Part shown: positions 7,794-16,186 of the stretch, piece after piece
Layout of the letters: every line of letters begins with the position of its first letter
How positions within the stretch are numbered: the stretch's first letter is position 1
Source: Chloroflexota bacterium
Lineage (GTDB): Bacteria > Chloroflexota > Anaerolineae > Anaerolineales > UBA11579
Direction: 5' to 3'
Assembly: GCA_013112575.1 (NCBI GenBank)
Contig: JABFGG010000017.1
Span: forward strand, 32,482-96,481
DNA: 64,000 nt
Position numbers and translations under genes: made by a program
The notes under the pieces: generated by a model
The model's database searches: none
What the model was told of the DNA's origin: nothing
Seen by the model: only the letters and a program-made list of their open reading frames with translations

Positions 7794-9296
7794 ATGCCAG
7801 ATTTTGTTGGAGCAATTGATCAAGGTACCACAAGCACACGTTTTATGATCTTCGATCATGATGGTGCTATTGTCACCTCCGCCCAGAAAGAACACGAACA
7901 GATCTACCCGCAGCCTGGCTGGGTTGAACATGATCCAATCGAAATATGGCAGCGCACCCAGGAAGTCATTCACGAGGCGTTAGACACTGCCAATTTACAA
8001 TCTGTTGATCTGGCTGCCATCGGTATTACCAACCAGCGCGAGACCACTGTGGTGTGGGATAAACAAACCGGGGAACCTTTATACAATGCTCTAGTGTGGC
8101 AGGATACGCGCACGGACAAAATCATAGAAAAACTGGCTGTGGAGCACGGACAGGATCGTTTCCGTGGGAAGGTCGGCTTGCCACTAGCCACGTATTTCTC
8201 CGGCCCGAAACTGGTATGGCTTTTAGAGCATGTCGAAGGGCTGCGCGCCAAAGCAGAGCAAGGGGATGCTCTTTTTGGAACGGTTGACACCTGGCTGAGC
8301 TGGAAGTTGACGGGCGGTTTGCACGTAACGGATGTGAGCAATGCCAGCCGCACGATGCTGATGAACCTCAAGCAGTTGACCTGGGACAAAGCCATCTTGG
8401 ACGAGATGAGTATTCCTAAAGAGATGCTGCCGGAAATCCAGGCTTCAAGCAGTGCTTCCGCTTTTGGAGTGACCCAGGCTGACGGACCCTTTGGCGGGGA
8501 AGTACCCATCACCGGTATCCTGGGCGACCAGCACGCAGCCCTTTTCGGACAAACCTGCTTCACGCCGGGAGATGGGAAAAACACTTATGGCACAGGTTGC
8601 TTTATGTTGCTCAATACCGGGGAAGAGATCGTACAATCCGAGAATGGCCTGTTAACCACCATGGCCTACCAGCTTGAAGGCCAGCCAGCAGTATATGCAC
8701 TCGAAGGCTCTATCGCTATCACCGGCGCTCTGGTGCAATGGCTGCGTGATAACCTCGGCTTGATCAAGAATTCTGTAGATGTTGAGACCCTGGCCAGGAC
8801 CGTGGAGGATAACGGCGGGGTGTATTTTGTGCCCGCTTTCTCCGGTCTGTATGCTCCTTATTGGCGTTCGGATGCACGCGGCGTGATCGCCGGCTTAACG
8901 CGTTACGCCAACAAGGGACATCTAGGGCGCGCTGTGCTCGAAGCTACGGCTTTCCAAACGCGCGAAGTGGTTGAAGCCATGCAGGAGGACTCAGGGGTGC
9001 CGCTGGCTGAGATGAAAGTGGATGGCGGTATGGTTGGTAATGAATTGTTGATGCAGTTCCAGGCAGATATCCTGAATGTGCCTGTTGTGAGGCCTGTGGT
9101 CAGTGAGACCACGGCTCTAGGGGCTGCTTATGCCGCGGGTTTAGCTGTGGGATTCTGGGATGGGCTGGATGACCTGAAAGCCAATTGGAAAATGGATACT
9201 ACCTGGCAACCATATATGGACGGGACGCAGCGCCAGCGTTTATATGCGCAATGGAAAAAAACTGTGACCCGCAGCTTTGATTGGGTTGAAGCCTGA
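7794..9296 (+). CDS. glpK: Glycerol kinase
   Basis: An FGGY-family kinase making sn-glycerol 3-phosphate from glycerol and ATP. The 500 residues are typical. Signatures are the N-terminal ATP loop [10 protein letters not shown], the segment [42 protein letters not shown] near residue 242, and the C-terminal FGGY signature region ([33 protein letters not shown]). An AAGAGG ribosome binding site precedes the ATG. No glpF or glpD is adjacent. The next gene in the same direction is zwf, 117 bases on, which is probably separately transcribed. Confidence 0.95.
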   Translation: MPDFVGAIDQGTTSTRFMIFDHDGAIVTSAQKEHEQIYPQPGWVEHDPIEIWQRTQEVIHEALDTANLQSVDLAAIGITNQRETTVVWDKQTGEPLYNALVWQDTRTDKIIEKLAVEHGQDRFRGKVGLPLATYFSGPKLVWLLEHVEGLRAKAEQGDALFGTVDTWLSWKLTGGLHVTDVSNASRTMLMNLKQLTWDKAILDEMSIPKEMLPEIQASSSASAFGVTQADGPFGGEVPITGILGDQHAALFGQTCFTPGDGKNTYGTGCFMLLNTGEEIVQSENGLLTTMAYQLEGQPAVYALEGSIAITGALVQWLRDNLGLIKNSVDVETLARTVEDNGGVYFVPAFSGLYAPYWRSDARGVIAGLTRYANKGHLGRAVLEATAFQTREVVEAMQEDSGVPLAEMKVDGGMVGNELLMQFQADILNVPVVRPVVSETTALGAAYAAGLAVGFWDGLDDLKANWKMDTTWQPYMDGTQRQRLYAQWKKTVTRSFDWVEA

Positions 9297-9413
9297 TTGG
9301 CCAACTTCCCCTGAGGATTTGGAGCAACGTTTAACCATTTGCTTACAATTCTGATACCGTTCATCGTGTAATATTTTTGTGAATAGCATATGTCTTATTG
9401 ATGTCCCTTTCAG

Positions 9414-10940
9414 ATGGAGGTGAAGGATGCTCAAGAAAAATTTTTCCAACCGAAAGTATGGAAGCGAAACCTATTGATCACTGACAAACAAGCCGTCACC
9501 ATCGTAATATTCGGGGCTACCGGAGATCTGACCAAACGCAAACTGCTTCCGGCGCTCATCAACCTCAAGCGCAAGGGGCGCCTGCCTGAGAAATTGCAGG
9601 TGGTGGGGTTTGCGCATACTGAGTTCACTGAGGAAGAATTTGACCGCTTGATGCGCGAGGGTGCGCAGGACGTAGGCGATCTGGAGATCTCCGACGAGGA
9701 GTGGGCAATTTTCTCAAAACATTTCACCTACCATCGCGGCAGCTTTACGGATTCAGAAGATTTTAAGGCTCTGGGCCAAAGGCTGAATGAGATCGAAGGT
9801 GGGGATGCAAACCGCCTGTATTACCTTTCGACGGCCCCACGTTTTTATCCCGATATTGTGAAATTCCTGGGTGAACATGAGCTGGTCAATGAGCAAGCGG
9901 GCTGGCGACGAGTGGTGATCGAAAAGCCCTTTGGCACTGATCTGGATTCGGCGCACGAGCTTAATGAAGCCATCCATAAGGTCTTGCAAGAAGACCAGAT
10001 TTACCGCATCGATCATTACCTCGGTAAAGAGACGGTGCAGAATATCTTCGTTTTCCGTTTTGCCAATACCATCTTCGAGCCCTTATGGAACCGCAATTAC
10101 GTTGAGCAGGTGCAGATTACAGTGGCAGAGGAAGTGGGGGTTGGCCATCGTGGTGGTTATTATGACCATGCCGGGGTCTTGCGCGATATGTTCCAGAACC
10201 ACCTGATGCAGCTATTGGCCTTGACAGCCTCCGAGCCACCCGCAGACTTCAGCGCTGGTCCCTTACGTGACGAAAAAGTGAAGCTCTTGAAATCGGTTCG
10301 TCAATTCAAGTCTGAGGATGTGGCGCTCAACACCGTGCGCGGTCAATATGCAGGCTATCGGGAAGAGGAGCGCGTAGAATCTGATTCAACCACGGCAACC
10401 TATGCAGCCATGCGCTTGTTCATCGACAATTGGCGCTGGCAAGGTGTTCCTTTTTACCTGCGCTCAGGCAAAAACTTGTCGGAAAAATTAACCCAGATCG
10501 TGATCCAGTTCAAGTGTCCTCCCATAAAGATGTTCCCTTTGCCCTCCGACTATGAGATGGCTTCCAATACGATCTCTTTGTGTATCCAGCCAGATGAAGG
10601 TGTGCATCTTGATTTTGAGGCCAAGGTGCCCGACATGGCCGCTGAGACTAAGACGGTGGATATGGAATTCCATTACGCTGATGATTTTGGCCAGAGGAGC
10701 ATCCCGGACGCCTATGAACGACTGTTGCTTGATGCCTTACAGGGTGATGCGTCTCTGTTCACTCGCAGCGATGGTATAGAAGTCGCCTGGGAGTTGATGG
10801 AGCCTATCCTGCAGGCCTGGGAGAAAGATGACGGCGGCGAGTTGGAGAGTTATTCGCCGGGTTCTGAAGGGCCTGCTGGGGCTGATGAATTGTTGGCAGA
10901 AATGGGACACAGTTGGCTTAGAGGCTGTGTCCACGATTAG
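9414..10940 (+). CDS. zwf: Glucose-6-phosphate 1-dehydrogenase
   Basis: Oxidises glucose 6-phosphate to 6-phosphogluconolactone with NAD(P)+, entering the pentose phosphate pathway. The Rossmann motif is [17 protein letters not shown] (about residues 32-48). The active-site signature is [14 protein letters not shown], near 200. The C-terminal domain is complete ([27 protein letters not shown]). The 5' end is uncertain. The ATG at 9414 has no ribosome binding site, whereas GGAGG at 9417-9421 serves an out-of-frame 16-codon ORF. The TGA of that ORF overlaps an in-frame TTG at 9474, so the protein may start at codon 21. A bidirectional terminator follows. Confidence 0.93.
   Translation: MEVKDAQEKFFQPKVWKRNLLITDKQAVTIVIFGATGDLTKRKLLPALINLKRKGRLPEKLQVVGFAHTEFTEEEFDRLMREGAQDVGDLEISDEEWAIFSKHFTYHRGSFTDSEDFKALGQRLNEIEGGDANRLYYLSTAPRFYPDIVKFLGEHELVNEQAGWRRVVIEKPFGTDLDSAHELNEAIHKVLQEDQIYRIDHYLGKETVQNIFVFRFANTIFEPLWNRNYVEQVQITVAEEVGVGHRGGYYDHAGVLRDMFQNHLMQLLALTASEPPADFSAGPLRDEKVKLLKSVRQFKSEDVALNTVRGQYAGYREEERVESDSTTATYAAMRLFIDNWRWQGVPFYLRSGKNLSEKLTQIVIQFKCPPIKMFPLPSDYEMASNTISLCIQPDEGVHLDFEAKVPDMAAETKTVDMEFHYADDFGQRSIPDAYERLLLDALQGDASLFTRSDGIEVAWELMEPILQAWEKDDGGELESYSPGSEGPAGADELLAEMGHSWLRGCVHD
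9427..9477 (+). CDS. Possible 16-codon leader ORF overlapping the zwf start
   Basis: ATG at 9427 preceded by GGAGGTGAA at good spacing. It encodes 16 residues rich in Lys, Asn and Tyr and ends at TGA 9475-9477, which overlaps a TTG (9474) in frame with zwf. Such a layout would allow coupled reinitiation. It may equally be chance. Confidence 0.25.
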   Translation: MLKKNFSNRKYGSETY

Positions 10941-10953
10941 CGACATACAAGAA

Positions 10954-10980
10954 AAAAGGGACTGCTCAGCAGTCCCTTTT
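10954..10980. terminator. Bidirectional terminator between zwf and the YCF48-like gene
   Basis: AAAAGGGACTG and CAGTCCCTTTT form a strong stem around a small loop, with A and T runs on both sides. It serves both convergent genes. Confidence 0.85.
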
Positions 10981-10998
10981 GCTAGTTATCGATAGGCT

Positions 10999-12366
10999 TT
11001 ACTTACCGATCACAGGTTCAATGATCTGCCAGGTTTTTCCACCATCCGAGGAATAGACCAGCTCGATATTGTCCCCGTCACGCGCCACGGCCCACCAGTT
11101 GTTGGCATCCACCAGGCTGAATTGTCCGTCCCAGATAACGGTCTTGACCAGTTCCCAGGTGGCTCCGCCGTCATTCGTTTGATACATGTCGCGGCCGAGT
11201 GACCAACCTATGGTCTCATTCAGGAAACTTGCATCCATAGCCGGTAATTCAAAAACGTTCCACTGCACTCCGCCATCGGACGTGCTGTAAAGGTAGTAAA
11301 AATCTTCTGGTTCATCACTTGAGAAGTCCTGGCAGTGCAGGCTGACTTTGAGTGAGTCTGCTGAGAAAACGTTCAGGTCGAAGGGGGTGCAAAAGCCATT
11401 GCTGGCAACTTCGGCATCAGGCACGGGCGGCAATTCGATCATGTTCCAGCTTGAGCCGCCATCCGTTGTTTTGTCTACAAAGTTGAATGAGTATAGTCCG
11501 GGACACTCCCGTAACATCCAACCATTCAGGATATCGGCAAAAATCAATTCCGACTTTCCGCAAGATTGGATGCCATCACTGCCTTCTGCTGGGACGATAG
11601 TAGGCGAGGCAATTGCCTCCCATAGATAACCACCGTCGAGACTCTGGTACAGAAAAGCATAGCTTTTGCTCATCCCTGCATCGACCTCAACTAGCAGCCA
11701 GCCCACAGCACTGGCATCGAACCACAAGGCCACAGGAGAGAAGAACGAGGCCATACTCACATTCAGGACCGCGCTTGGTGTCCAGTTTGCTCCCCCGTCG
11801 TTTGTGCTCCATACCACCGGCTGTACTGGGATTGAAGCGCCGCCCAGGTTGTAATAGATCACCCAGGCGATTTGGCTATCCTGGAAGAAAGCGACTGCAG
11901 ATTTACCAGCCACGTCACCTGAAGCGGGGACTTCGGCGGGGGTGACGTCCTGCCAGGTTAGCCCACCATCGCCTGTGCGCAAAATATGGTCGCCCTCGAA
12001 ATCAGTACCACCAACAGCCCAGCCATTAGGTGTATCGATCATTTCGATGTAGCTGATAGTGATGTCACTCCCGGCCGACAAAGGTGCAATGACATTTTGT
12101 GGATAGATATATTCCTGGACAGGGGCAGGAGGCAACTGTGGTTCTTCTTGGGCTGGGGGTTGCACACTTTCAGGCGTATCCGTAGGTTCGAGATTTTCTT
12201 CCAGGCTTGGTTCCCCTGGTTGAGGCTCAACTTCCTCCTCAGCAAGGGGTGTCACCGGCTCATTGATTTCGTTATTGTTCGGTGATGTTTGCCCGATCAA
12301 CAGATTACAACTTGCCAGGAATAGGAGTGCGAAAAATGAAGCTAGGAAGATTGTTTGTTTTCTCAT
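10999..12366 (-). CDS. YCF48/BNR-type beta-propeller lipoprotein
   Basis: A secreted lipoprotein of 455 residues. The N-terminus is a lipoprotein signal (FALLFLASC, Cys near 20). A Pro/Glu/Thr-rich linker follows to about residue 85, then repeated propeller blades. Each blade carries the YCF48/BNR pattern of W, then a Ser/Thr-x-Asp-Gly-Gly-x-x-W turn: TGDGGLTWQDV, STNDGGANWTP, TTDGGSSWNM, TSDGGVQWNV, TNDGGATWEL and SSDGGKTWQI. That is six such turns. Related proteins help assemble photosystem II, but in non-phototrophs the role is unknown. No partner gene is adjacent. Confidence 0.82.
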   Translation of the reverse strand: MRKQTIFLASFFALLFLASCNLLIGQTSPNNNEINEPVTPLAEEEVEPQPGEPSLEENLEPTDTPESVQPPAQEEPQLPPAPVQEYIYPQNVIAPLSAGSDITISYIEMIDTPNGWAVGGTDFEGDHILRTGDGGLTWQDVTPAEVPASGDVAGKSAVAFFQDSQIAWVIYYNLGGASIPVQPVVWSTNDGGANWTPSAVLNVSMASFFSPVALWFDASAVGWLLVEVDAGMSKSYAFLYQSLDGGYLWEAIASPTIVPAEGSDGIQSCGKSELIFADILNGWMLRECPGLYSFNFVDKTTDGGSSWNMIELPPVPDAEVASNGFCTPFDLNVFSADSLKVSLHCQDFSSDEPEDFYYLYSTSDGGVQWNVFELPAMDASFLNETIGWSLGRDMYQTNDGGATWELVKTVIWDGQFSLVDANNWWAVARDGDNIELVYSSDGGKTWQIIEPVIGK

Positions 12367-12384
12367 GGGATTCCTCTACTTTGC

Positions 12385-12390
12385 ATTATA
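12385..12390 (-). promoter_or_regulatory. -10 element of the YCF48-like lipoprotein gene
   Basis: A perfect TATAAT on the minus strand lies 18 bases before the ATG, with GAGG between. No clear -35 is seen at 16-18 bases. Confidence 0.45.
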
Positions 12391-12514
12391 GCGCAGGCCG
12401 CTCCTCCGGTAATCAATTTGCCTGATTTTGCCGCCCGTCTTTACAAATCAGACTCACGCGGGTAAAATACTTGATTGTGTGAAAATCATAACAATATGAG
12501 TGAAAGAGGCTGCC

Positions 12515-13240
12515 ATGTCCGCCGAGATGTCAACAGCTCCAACTGTGGAGCGCAAACAAAAATTTACAGCAAAAGTGATTAAAACCACCCTGGCGGGGGC
12601 CATAGTCGATATTGGACTTGAGCAGCCAAGCATTATTCATATCTCCCAACTATCTTCCGAACCGATCAAACGTGTTGAAGATGCCGTCAAAGTAGGCGAC
12701 GAACTGGAAGTATGGGTGCGCCGCGTGGATGAACGCAATAACCGCATTGAGTTGACCACTATTGAGCCCCTCGCAATGGAGTGGCGTGATATCCAGGAAG
12801 GGACAAAGGTCAGCGGGAATGTGACCCGCATAGAGAATTACGGTGTTTTCATCGAGATCGGTGCCGAACGACCCGGTATGGCTCACGTCAGTGAACTTGC
12901 CCACGATTACGTACGCAACCCCAGCGATATCCTCAAAGTAGGTGAGGAAGTTGAGGCCAAAGTGATCGGCGTCAACCGCCGCAAGAAACAGATCAAATTG
13001 AGCATCAAGGCTTTACATGAAGTTCCTCAAGAGGAAGAAGAGGAAGACGAAGAAGATGTGAAGCCCGCCCCTACAGCCATGGAAATCGCTTTACGTAAAG
13101 CTATGGATGACGATGCTGAAGCTGACGAAGTCCCCGATGTCGACGAAGTAGATGAGGATGAGGTCGAAGTCGAGGTCGAAACTCACCGTCAGGATGCAGA
13201 AGATATCCTGGCCCGCACACTAGAGAATCGCCGCTCGTAA
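12515..13240 (+). CDS. S1-domain RNA-binding protein with acidic tail
   Basis: Two S1 OB-fold domains follow one another (about residues 15-80 and 88-162). The first contains GAIVDIGLEQPSIIHISQLS, the second GVFIEIGAERPGMAHVSELA. The C-terminal 75 residues are highly acidic, nearly all Glu, Asp and Val. The protein resembles a shortened ribosomal protein S1, though a general RNA-binding role cannot be excluded. The start was moved to the ATG at 12515 because AAAGAGG ends 5 bases before it. An upstream GTG at 12500 has no such site. It is a single gene bounded by a strong terminator. Confidence 0.85.
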   Translation: MSAEMSTAPTVERKQKFTAKVIKTTLAGAIVDIGLEQPSIIHISQLSSEPIKRVEDAVKVGDELEVWVRRVDERNNRIELTTIEPLAMEWRDIQEGTKVSGNVTRIENYGVFIEIGAERPGMAHVSELAHDYVRNPSDILKVGEEVEAKVIGVNRRKKQIKLSIKALHEVPQEEEEEDEEDVKPAPTAMEIALRKAMDDDAEADEVPDVDEVDEDEVEVEVETHRQDAEDILARTLENRRS

Positions 13241-13261
13241 TTAATTAACTTTTGAATTTCG

Positions 13262-13293
13262 AACGCTCTGCTAAAAAGCGGAGCGTTTTTTTT
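13262..13293. terminator. Terminator after the S1-domain gene
   Basis: AACGCTC-T-GCT pairs with AGC-G-GAGCGTT around AAAA, followed by eight T. It also lies just beyond the stop of the convergent permease gene. Confidence 0.85.
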
Positions 13294-13295
13294 AT

Positions 13296-14015
13296 TTAAC
13301 CGATGATGAGACTAGTACCTATTAAAGCCAGAGCAACCAGAACAATCTTGCGAAACAATTCCGGTTGAATGAACCTATCCAGTGCAATACCGGCTACTAA
13401 TCCGATGGCAATGGCAGGCAGGCCTGCATACAAGTAGTATTGCCAGATCTCCTGAGTGTAGTTCCCCCGGATGCCGTGCATGATAGCAATAAAGACCGTG
13501 TTGATAATAAAGTAGGCTTGTAGATTACCCTTGAACTCCGCGGGTTGCCAGCCGCGACTATGCCCATACATGATAATTGGCGGCCCGGTTGTATTAAAGG
13601 CCCCACCCAAGAACCCTGCCGTTATACCGGCGAGATAAGCCCAGCCCGATGATTCGAGGGTTGGCAGGCGAAATTGCAGCAAAGCATAGGCAGAGTAAAG
13701 CAAAATCACCGTTCCCAATATAAGCAGGGCGATATTCTCATCCAGGTAATCCAGGGACAACACGCCGATACCTATTCCAAACAATGAAGCCACGATCAGA
13801 CGCCAAACTGCACCTATCTTTAGCGACTTGCGATAATAGCTCAGTAGAATGATCTCTGGGATCACACTCATCAATGCCACGTAAGGTGTCGCTATTTGCA
13901 ACCCTATGCTCATTGATAATAAAAGTGGCATGGAGACCATAGCCAGCCCAAAACCGGAGACACTCTGAGTAAAAGCAGCTAATAGGGTAGCGATGAAAAT
14001 GTAAACGAATTCCAT
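13296..14015 (-). CDS. TauE/SafE-family membrane permease
   Basis: An integral membrane protein with about eight hydrophobic segments, of the sulfite/organosulfonate exporter (TauE/SafE) family. Both family half-motifs are seen: TQSVSGFGLAMVSMP near the N-terminus and GITAGFLGGAFNTTGPPIIMY in the second half. The frame stays open 27 codons upstream to 14096, but that extension runs through a terminator hairpin (14060-14090) belonging to the preceding gene. The start at Met28 (14015) gives the usual family N-terminus. No strong ribosome binding site is visible. The substrate is unknown; sulfite, sulfoacetate and other anions are known for relatives. Confidence 0.82.
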   Translation of the reverse strand: MEFVYIFIATLLAAFTQSVSGFGLAMVSMPLLLSMSIGLQIATPYVALMSVIPEIILLSYYRKSLKIGAVWRLIVASLFGIGIGVLSLDYLDENIALLILGTVILLYSAYALLQFRLPTLESSGWAYLAGITAGFLGGAFNTTGPPIIMYGHSRGWQPAEFKGNLQAYFIINTVFIAIMHGIRGNYTQEIWQYYLYAGLPAIAIGLVAGIALDRFIQPELFRKIVLVALALIGTSLIIG

Positions 14016-14059
14016 AGCGGCCAATGCTAATGTACTAACTGTTATTCTGCCAGTTAAAG

Positions 14060-14090
14060 AAAAACTCCCGTCCGCTCGACAGGAGTTTTT
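14060..14090 (-). terminator. Terminator after the LexA-box membrane protein gene
   Basis: AAAAACTCC and GGAGTTTTT form a 9-bp stem, with T runs on either strand. It lies 32 bases past the stop at 14122. Confidence 0.75.
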
Positions 14091-14121
14091 ATGCATTCCG
14101 AATGGAGAAAGAGTTTAAGTA

Positions 14122-14850
14122 TTAGCTGCGCTTTTGGTTAGGGTTGCCATTCGGGCGAGCGGACATCGACATTTGTTGGTAGTTATGCTCTGGCCGTGAC
14201 TGTGGCTTAGGAGCAGGCTTGAAGGAACCAGCGTAAACAGGTCGATTATTTTGTCTTTGCGGTGCTCTTCGGGCAGTTGCACTTCGACGTGTGCGTGTTG
14301 CCGTACTCTGCCGTCTATAGGGTGCCTTCTGTTCGCTGGCCTGGCTGAACAAACGCTCCCCGGCAACAGAGAAAGTGCCAATAATCAAAATCCGTGTGGT
14401 CCATACCATCAGTGCTACAAAGACTGGCACGACACGCAGTAAGGTTGCCTGGTCGATTACACCGCTACCCAGGCTGACGTGGCTGAGCAGAGCTATTGAA
14501 ACGCCCCACCAGGTGAGGATCGCATTCATAGTGGCCGCCAACAACCAGGCGCCAAACAGGTACCAGGCCTCGGCGGGCTCTTCATCTCCATGGCGAGGTG
14601 TAAACAGGCGGGCAATGCCCGCGAAATCGATACCCGCAAAGGCGATGGCCAGGATCGTGGCCCAGCGCACACCGATAAAACTTAAGTTACCAAGCAGGTC
14701 ACTGAGCGCAAAATCAGTTGTACTGTAATTGAAGACCTCGAAAGCCAGCAGGGCAGTGATGATCAACGCGCCAAACAATAGGCCGCGTTGCGTTGAGGCG
14801 CGTTTCAGCAAGCGGCTGACATTGGGAGAGGAATGTGAACGGACGGCCAT
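14122..14850 (-). CDS. Membrane protein with basic C-terminal tail, LexA-box promoter
   Basis: I do not recognise this family. From the ATG at 14850 (AAGGAGG 6 bases upstream) the protein has 242 residues. It has about four hydrophobic segments between residues 20 and 165 (LLFGALIITALLAFEVF, WATILAIAFAGI, WYLFGAWLLAATMNAILTWW, VVPVFVALMVWTTRILI). An Arg/Gln/Pro-rich tail of about 75 residues follows and is probably disordered. The frame extends to 14919, but the promoter lies there, so that extension is false. A near-consensus promoter has a perfect GAAC-N4-GTTC palindrome in its spacer, suggesting control by LexA. A DNA-damage role is therefore inferred only. Confidence 0.72.
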   Translation of the reverse strand: MAVRSHSSPNVSRLLKRASTQRGLLFGALIITALLAFEVFNYSTTDFALSDLLGNLSFIGVRWATILAIAFAGIDFAGIARLFTPRHGDEEPAEAWYLFGAWLLAATMNAILTWWGVSIALLSHVSLGSGVIDQATLLRVVPVFVALMVWTTRILIIGTFSVAGERLFSQASEQKAPYRRQSTATRTRRSATARRAPQRQNNRPVYAGSFKPAPKPQSRPEHNYQQMSMSARPNGNPNQKRS

Positions 14851-14907
14851 TTTGAGCCTCCTTAATAGGTGAATATGGGATGACCAGTTCCTAGAACGAG
14901 TGCTCCA

Positions 14908-14936
14908 ATAATAGAACAAAAGTTCTGCCTTGTCAA
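14908..14936 (-). promoter_or_regulatory. Sigma-70-type promoter of the 14122-14850 gene
   Basis: On the minus strand TTGACA (14936-14931), a 17-base spacer, then TATTAT (14913-14908). The gene starts 58 bases downstream at 14850. Confidence 0.8.
14913..14926. promoter_or_regulatory. LexA-like operator (AGAAC-N4-GTTCT)
   Basis: A perfect palindrome with 5-bp arms around four bases. It matches the Gram-positive-type SOS box core GAAC-N4-GTTC and sits in the promoter spacer, where a repressor would block polymerase. A related site lies in the recA promoter. Confidence 0.65.
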
Positions 14937-14962
14937 GATTCAGATTTCAGGTTGATCGAAGA

Positions 14963-16186
14963 CTAAGAAGCCAGGGTTTGTTGCTTTATTTGTATTTCAA
15001 GCAGCAATTTGTCGCGTAAAGGGCGCGACGGCATTTTTTCTAATAGATCCTGCGCTTTTTTCATTGCTGACCTTAACGCATCTTGCTTGCCTTGTTGAAA
15101 GTAAATGTGACTAAGGTGGATACACATTTGTGCTTGCATAAGCTCATCGCCCGCTTGCTCCCATAACTGCAATGCATTCTGGAGATATATCTCAGCTTCC
15201 ATCCAATGCGCTTGTAATAAAGCCATCTGACCATGAGCATACGCTGTTTGGGCTTGCAGATCATAGTCCGCTCCCCAACATTTTGCATCTGTGCTTATTC
15301 TTTGTAATTTCTTTTCTGCTTTTGTATAGTTGCCCAAGCGAATGTGGAGACTGCAGCGAGACAGTTCTACCCGTGCCATTTGCTTAAGCCTCCCCAGCTC
15401 TTTATATATACTGAGCGCTTTGCTGAATTGCCCCTCAGCCCTTTCCATTTTTCGAGTGTTATCCGCGGGTGATTTATCGTATTCCGACAAACCTTCTTCC
15501 TGAAGGCTGAATGCATAATTATTATGTAGTCTGGCCTTCAGGACACTAACTTTACAGTGTTTAATTATTGTTATTGCTTTACGAAAGTGTTTTTGTGCTT
15601 CATTATAGTCTCCCCGACTGTGTAGAGCTAATCCTAAAGCATTGTGAGCCAGAGCGAAATCTTGCAGTGGTTGGCCTTGGCTTTCCAGGCTTCCTAATTC
15701 TTCAAGTGCCAGTTTAGCATACTTTACTGATAGTTCAGTTTGATCGAGAACCCAATGAGATTGGCTTATACCGACATGCGCCTGCGCAATCATTTCTGGT
15801 GAACCATGTTCTTCCCCGATCGCTTCGGCTTTTTTATGGACTTCTAAAGAAGCCTGCCCTTTACGTGCCTGGGAATATAAATAACCCAATTGGTTCAGTA
15901 ATTGGGCTTTCAGATGCGGATGGTGTGCATTATTTATAGCTCTTTGGTAGATTTGATACCAATTTGGAGCCGTACTTTCTCCGTCAAGAAGTGGGAATAC
16001 TCCTAAAGCTAAATGCAAAGAACTGATTAGTGTAGCCGGGATAGCTAATCCGAACTCAAGCGCACGTAATAAATTATGGTGTTCGAGCCTCAATTCCTCT
16101 TGTTCGGTCGGAGCAGTTGATTTGATTTTTTGGCTCCAGTAATGTAAATTGGCCTCGACACGCATTTGAAAACTGCTGGATAACAT
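14963..16186 (-). CDS. TPR-repeat protein, partner of the STAND ATPase
   Basis: 407 residues, almost wholly helical repeats of TPR type (ALNALGLALHSRGDYNEAQKH, LHNNYAFSLQEEG, LSRCSLHIRLGNYTKAEKK, LSHIYFQQGKQDALRSAMKK). No enzyme or DNA-binding domain is seen. Its ATG shares one base with the stop of the ATPase gene (TAATG), so the two are translationally coupled. In related STAND proteins the NTPase and TPR sensor form one chain; here they are two polypeptides, either a natural split or an old separation. It probably forms the ligand-sensing half. The ligand is unknown. Confidence 0.8.
   Translation of the reverse strand: MLSSSFQMRVEANLHYWSQKIKSTAPTEQEELRLEHHNLLRALEFGLAIPATLISSLHLALGVFPLLDGESTAPNWYQIYQRAINNAHHPHLKAQLLNQLGYLYSQARKGQASLEVHKKAEAIGEEHGSPEMIAQAHVGISQSHWVLDQTELSVKYAKLALEELGSLESQGQPLQDFALAHNALGLALHSRGDYNEAQKHFRKAITIIKHCKVSVLKARLHNNYAFSLQEEGLSEYDKSPADNTRKMERAEGQFSKALSIYKELGRLKQMARVELSRCSLHIRLGNYTKAEKKLQRISTDAKCWGADYDLQAQTAYAHGQMALLQAHWMEAEIYLQNALQLWEQAGDELMQAQMCIHLSHIYFQQGKQDALRSAMKKAQDLLEKMPSRPLRDKLLLEIQIKQQTLAS

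Noticed and set aside
14016..14096. N-terminal extension of the TauE-type permease
   Set aside because: It runs through a terminator of the preceding gene; Met28 gives the family N-terminus.
14851..14919. N-terminal extension of the LexA-box membrane protein
   Set aside because: The promoter and operator lie there, and AAGGAGG precedes the ATG at 14850.
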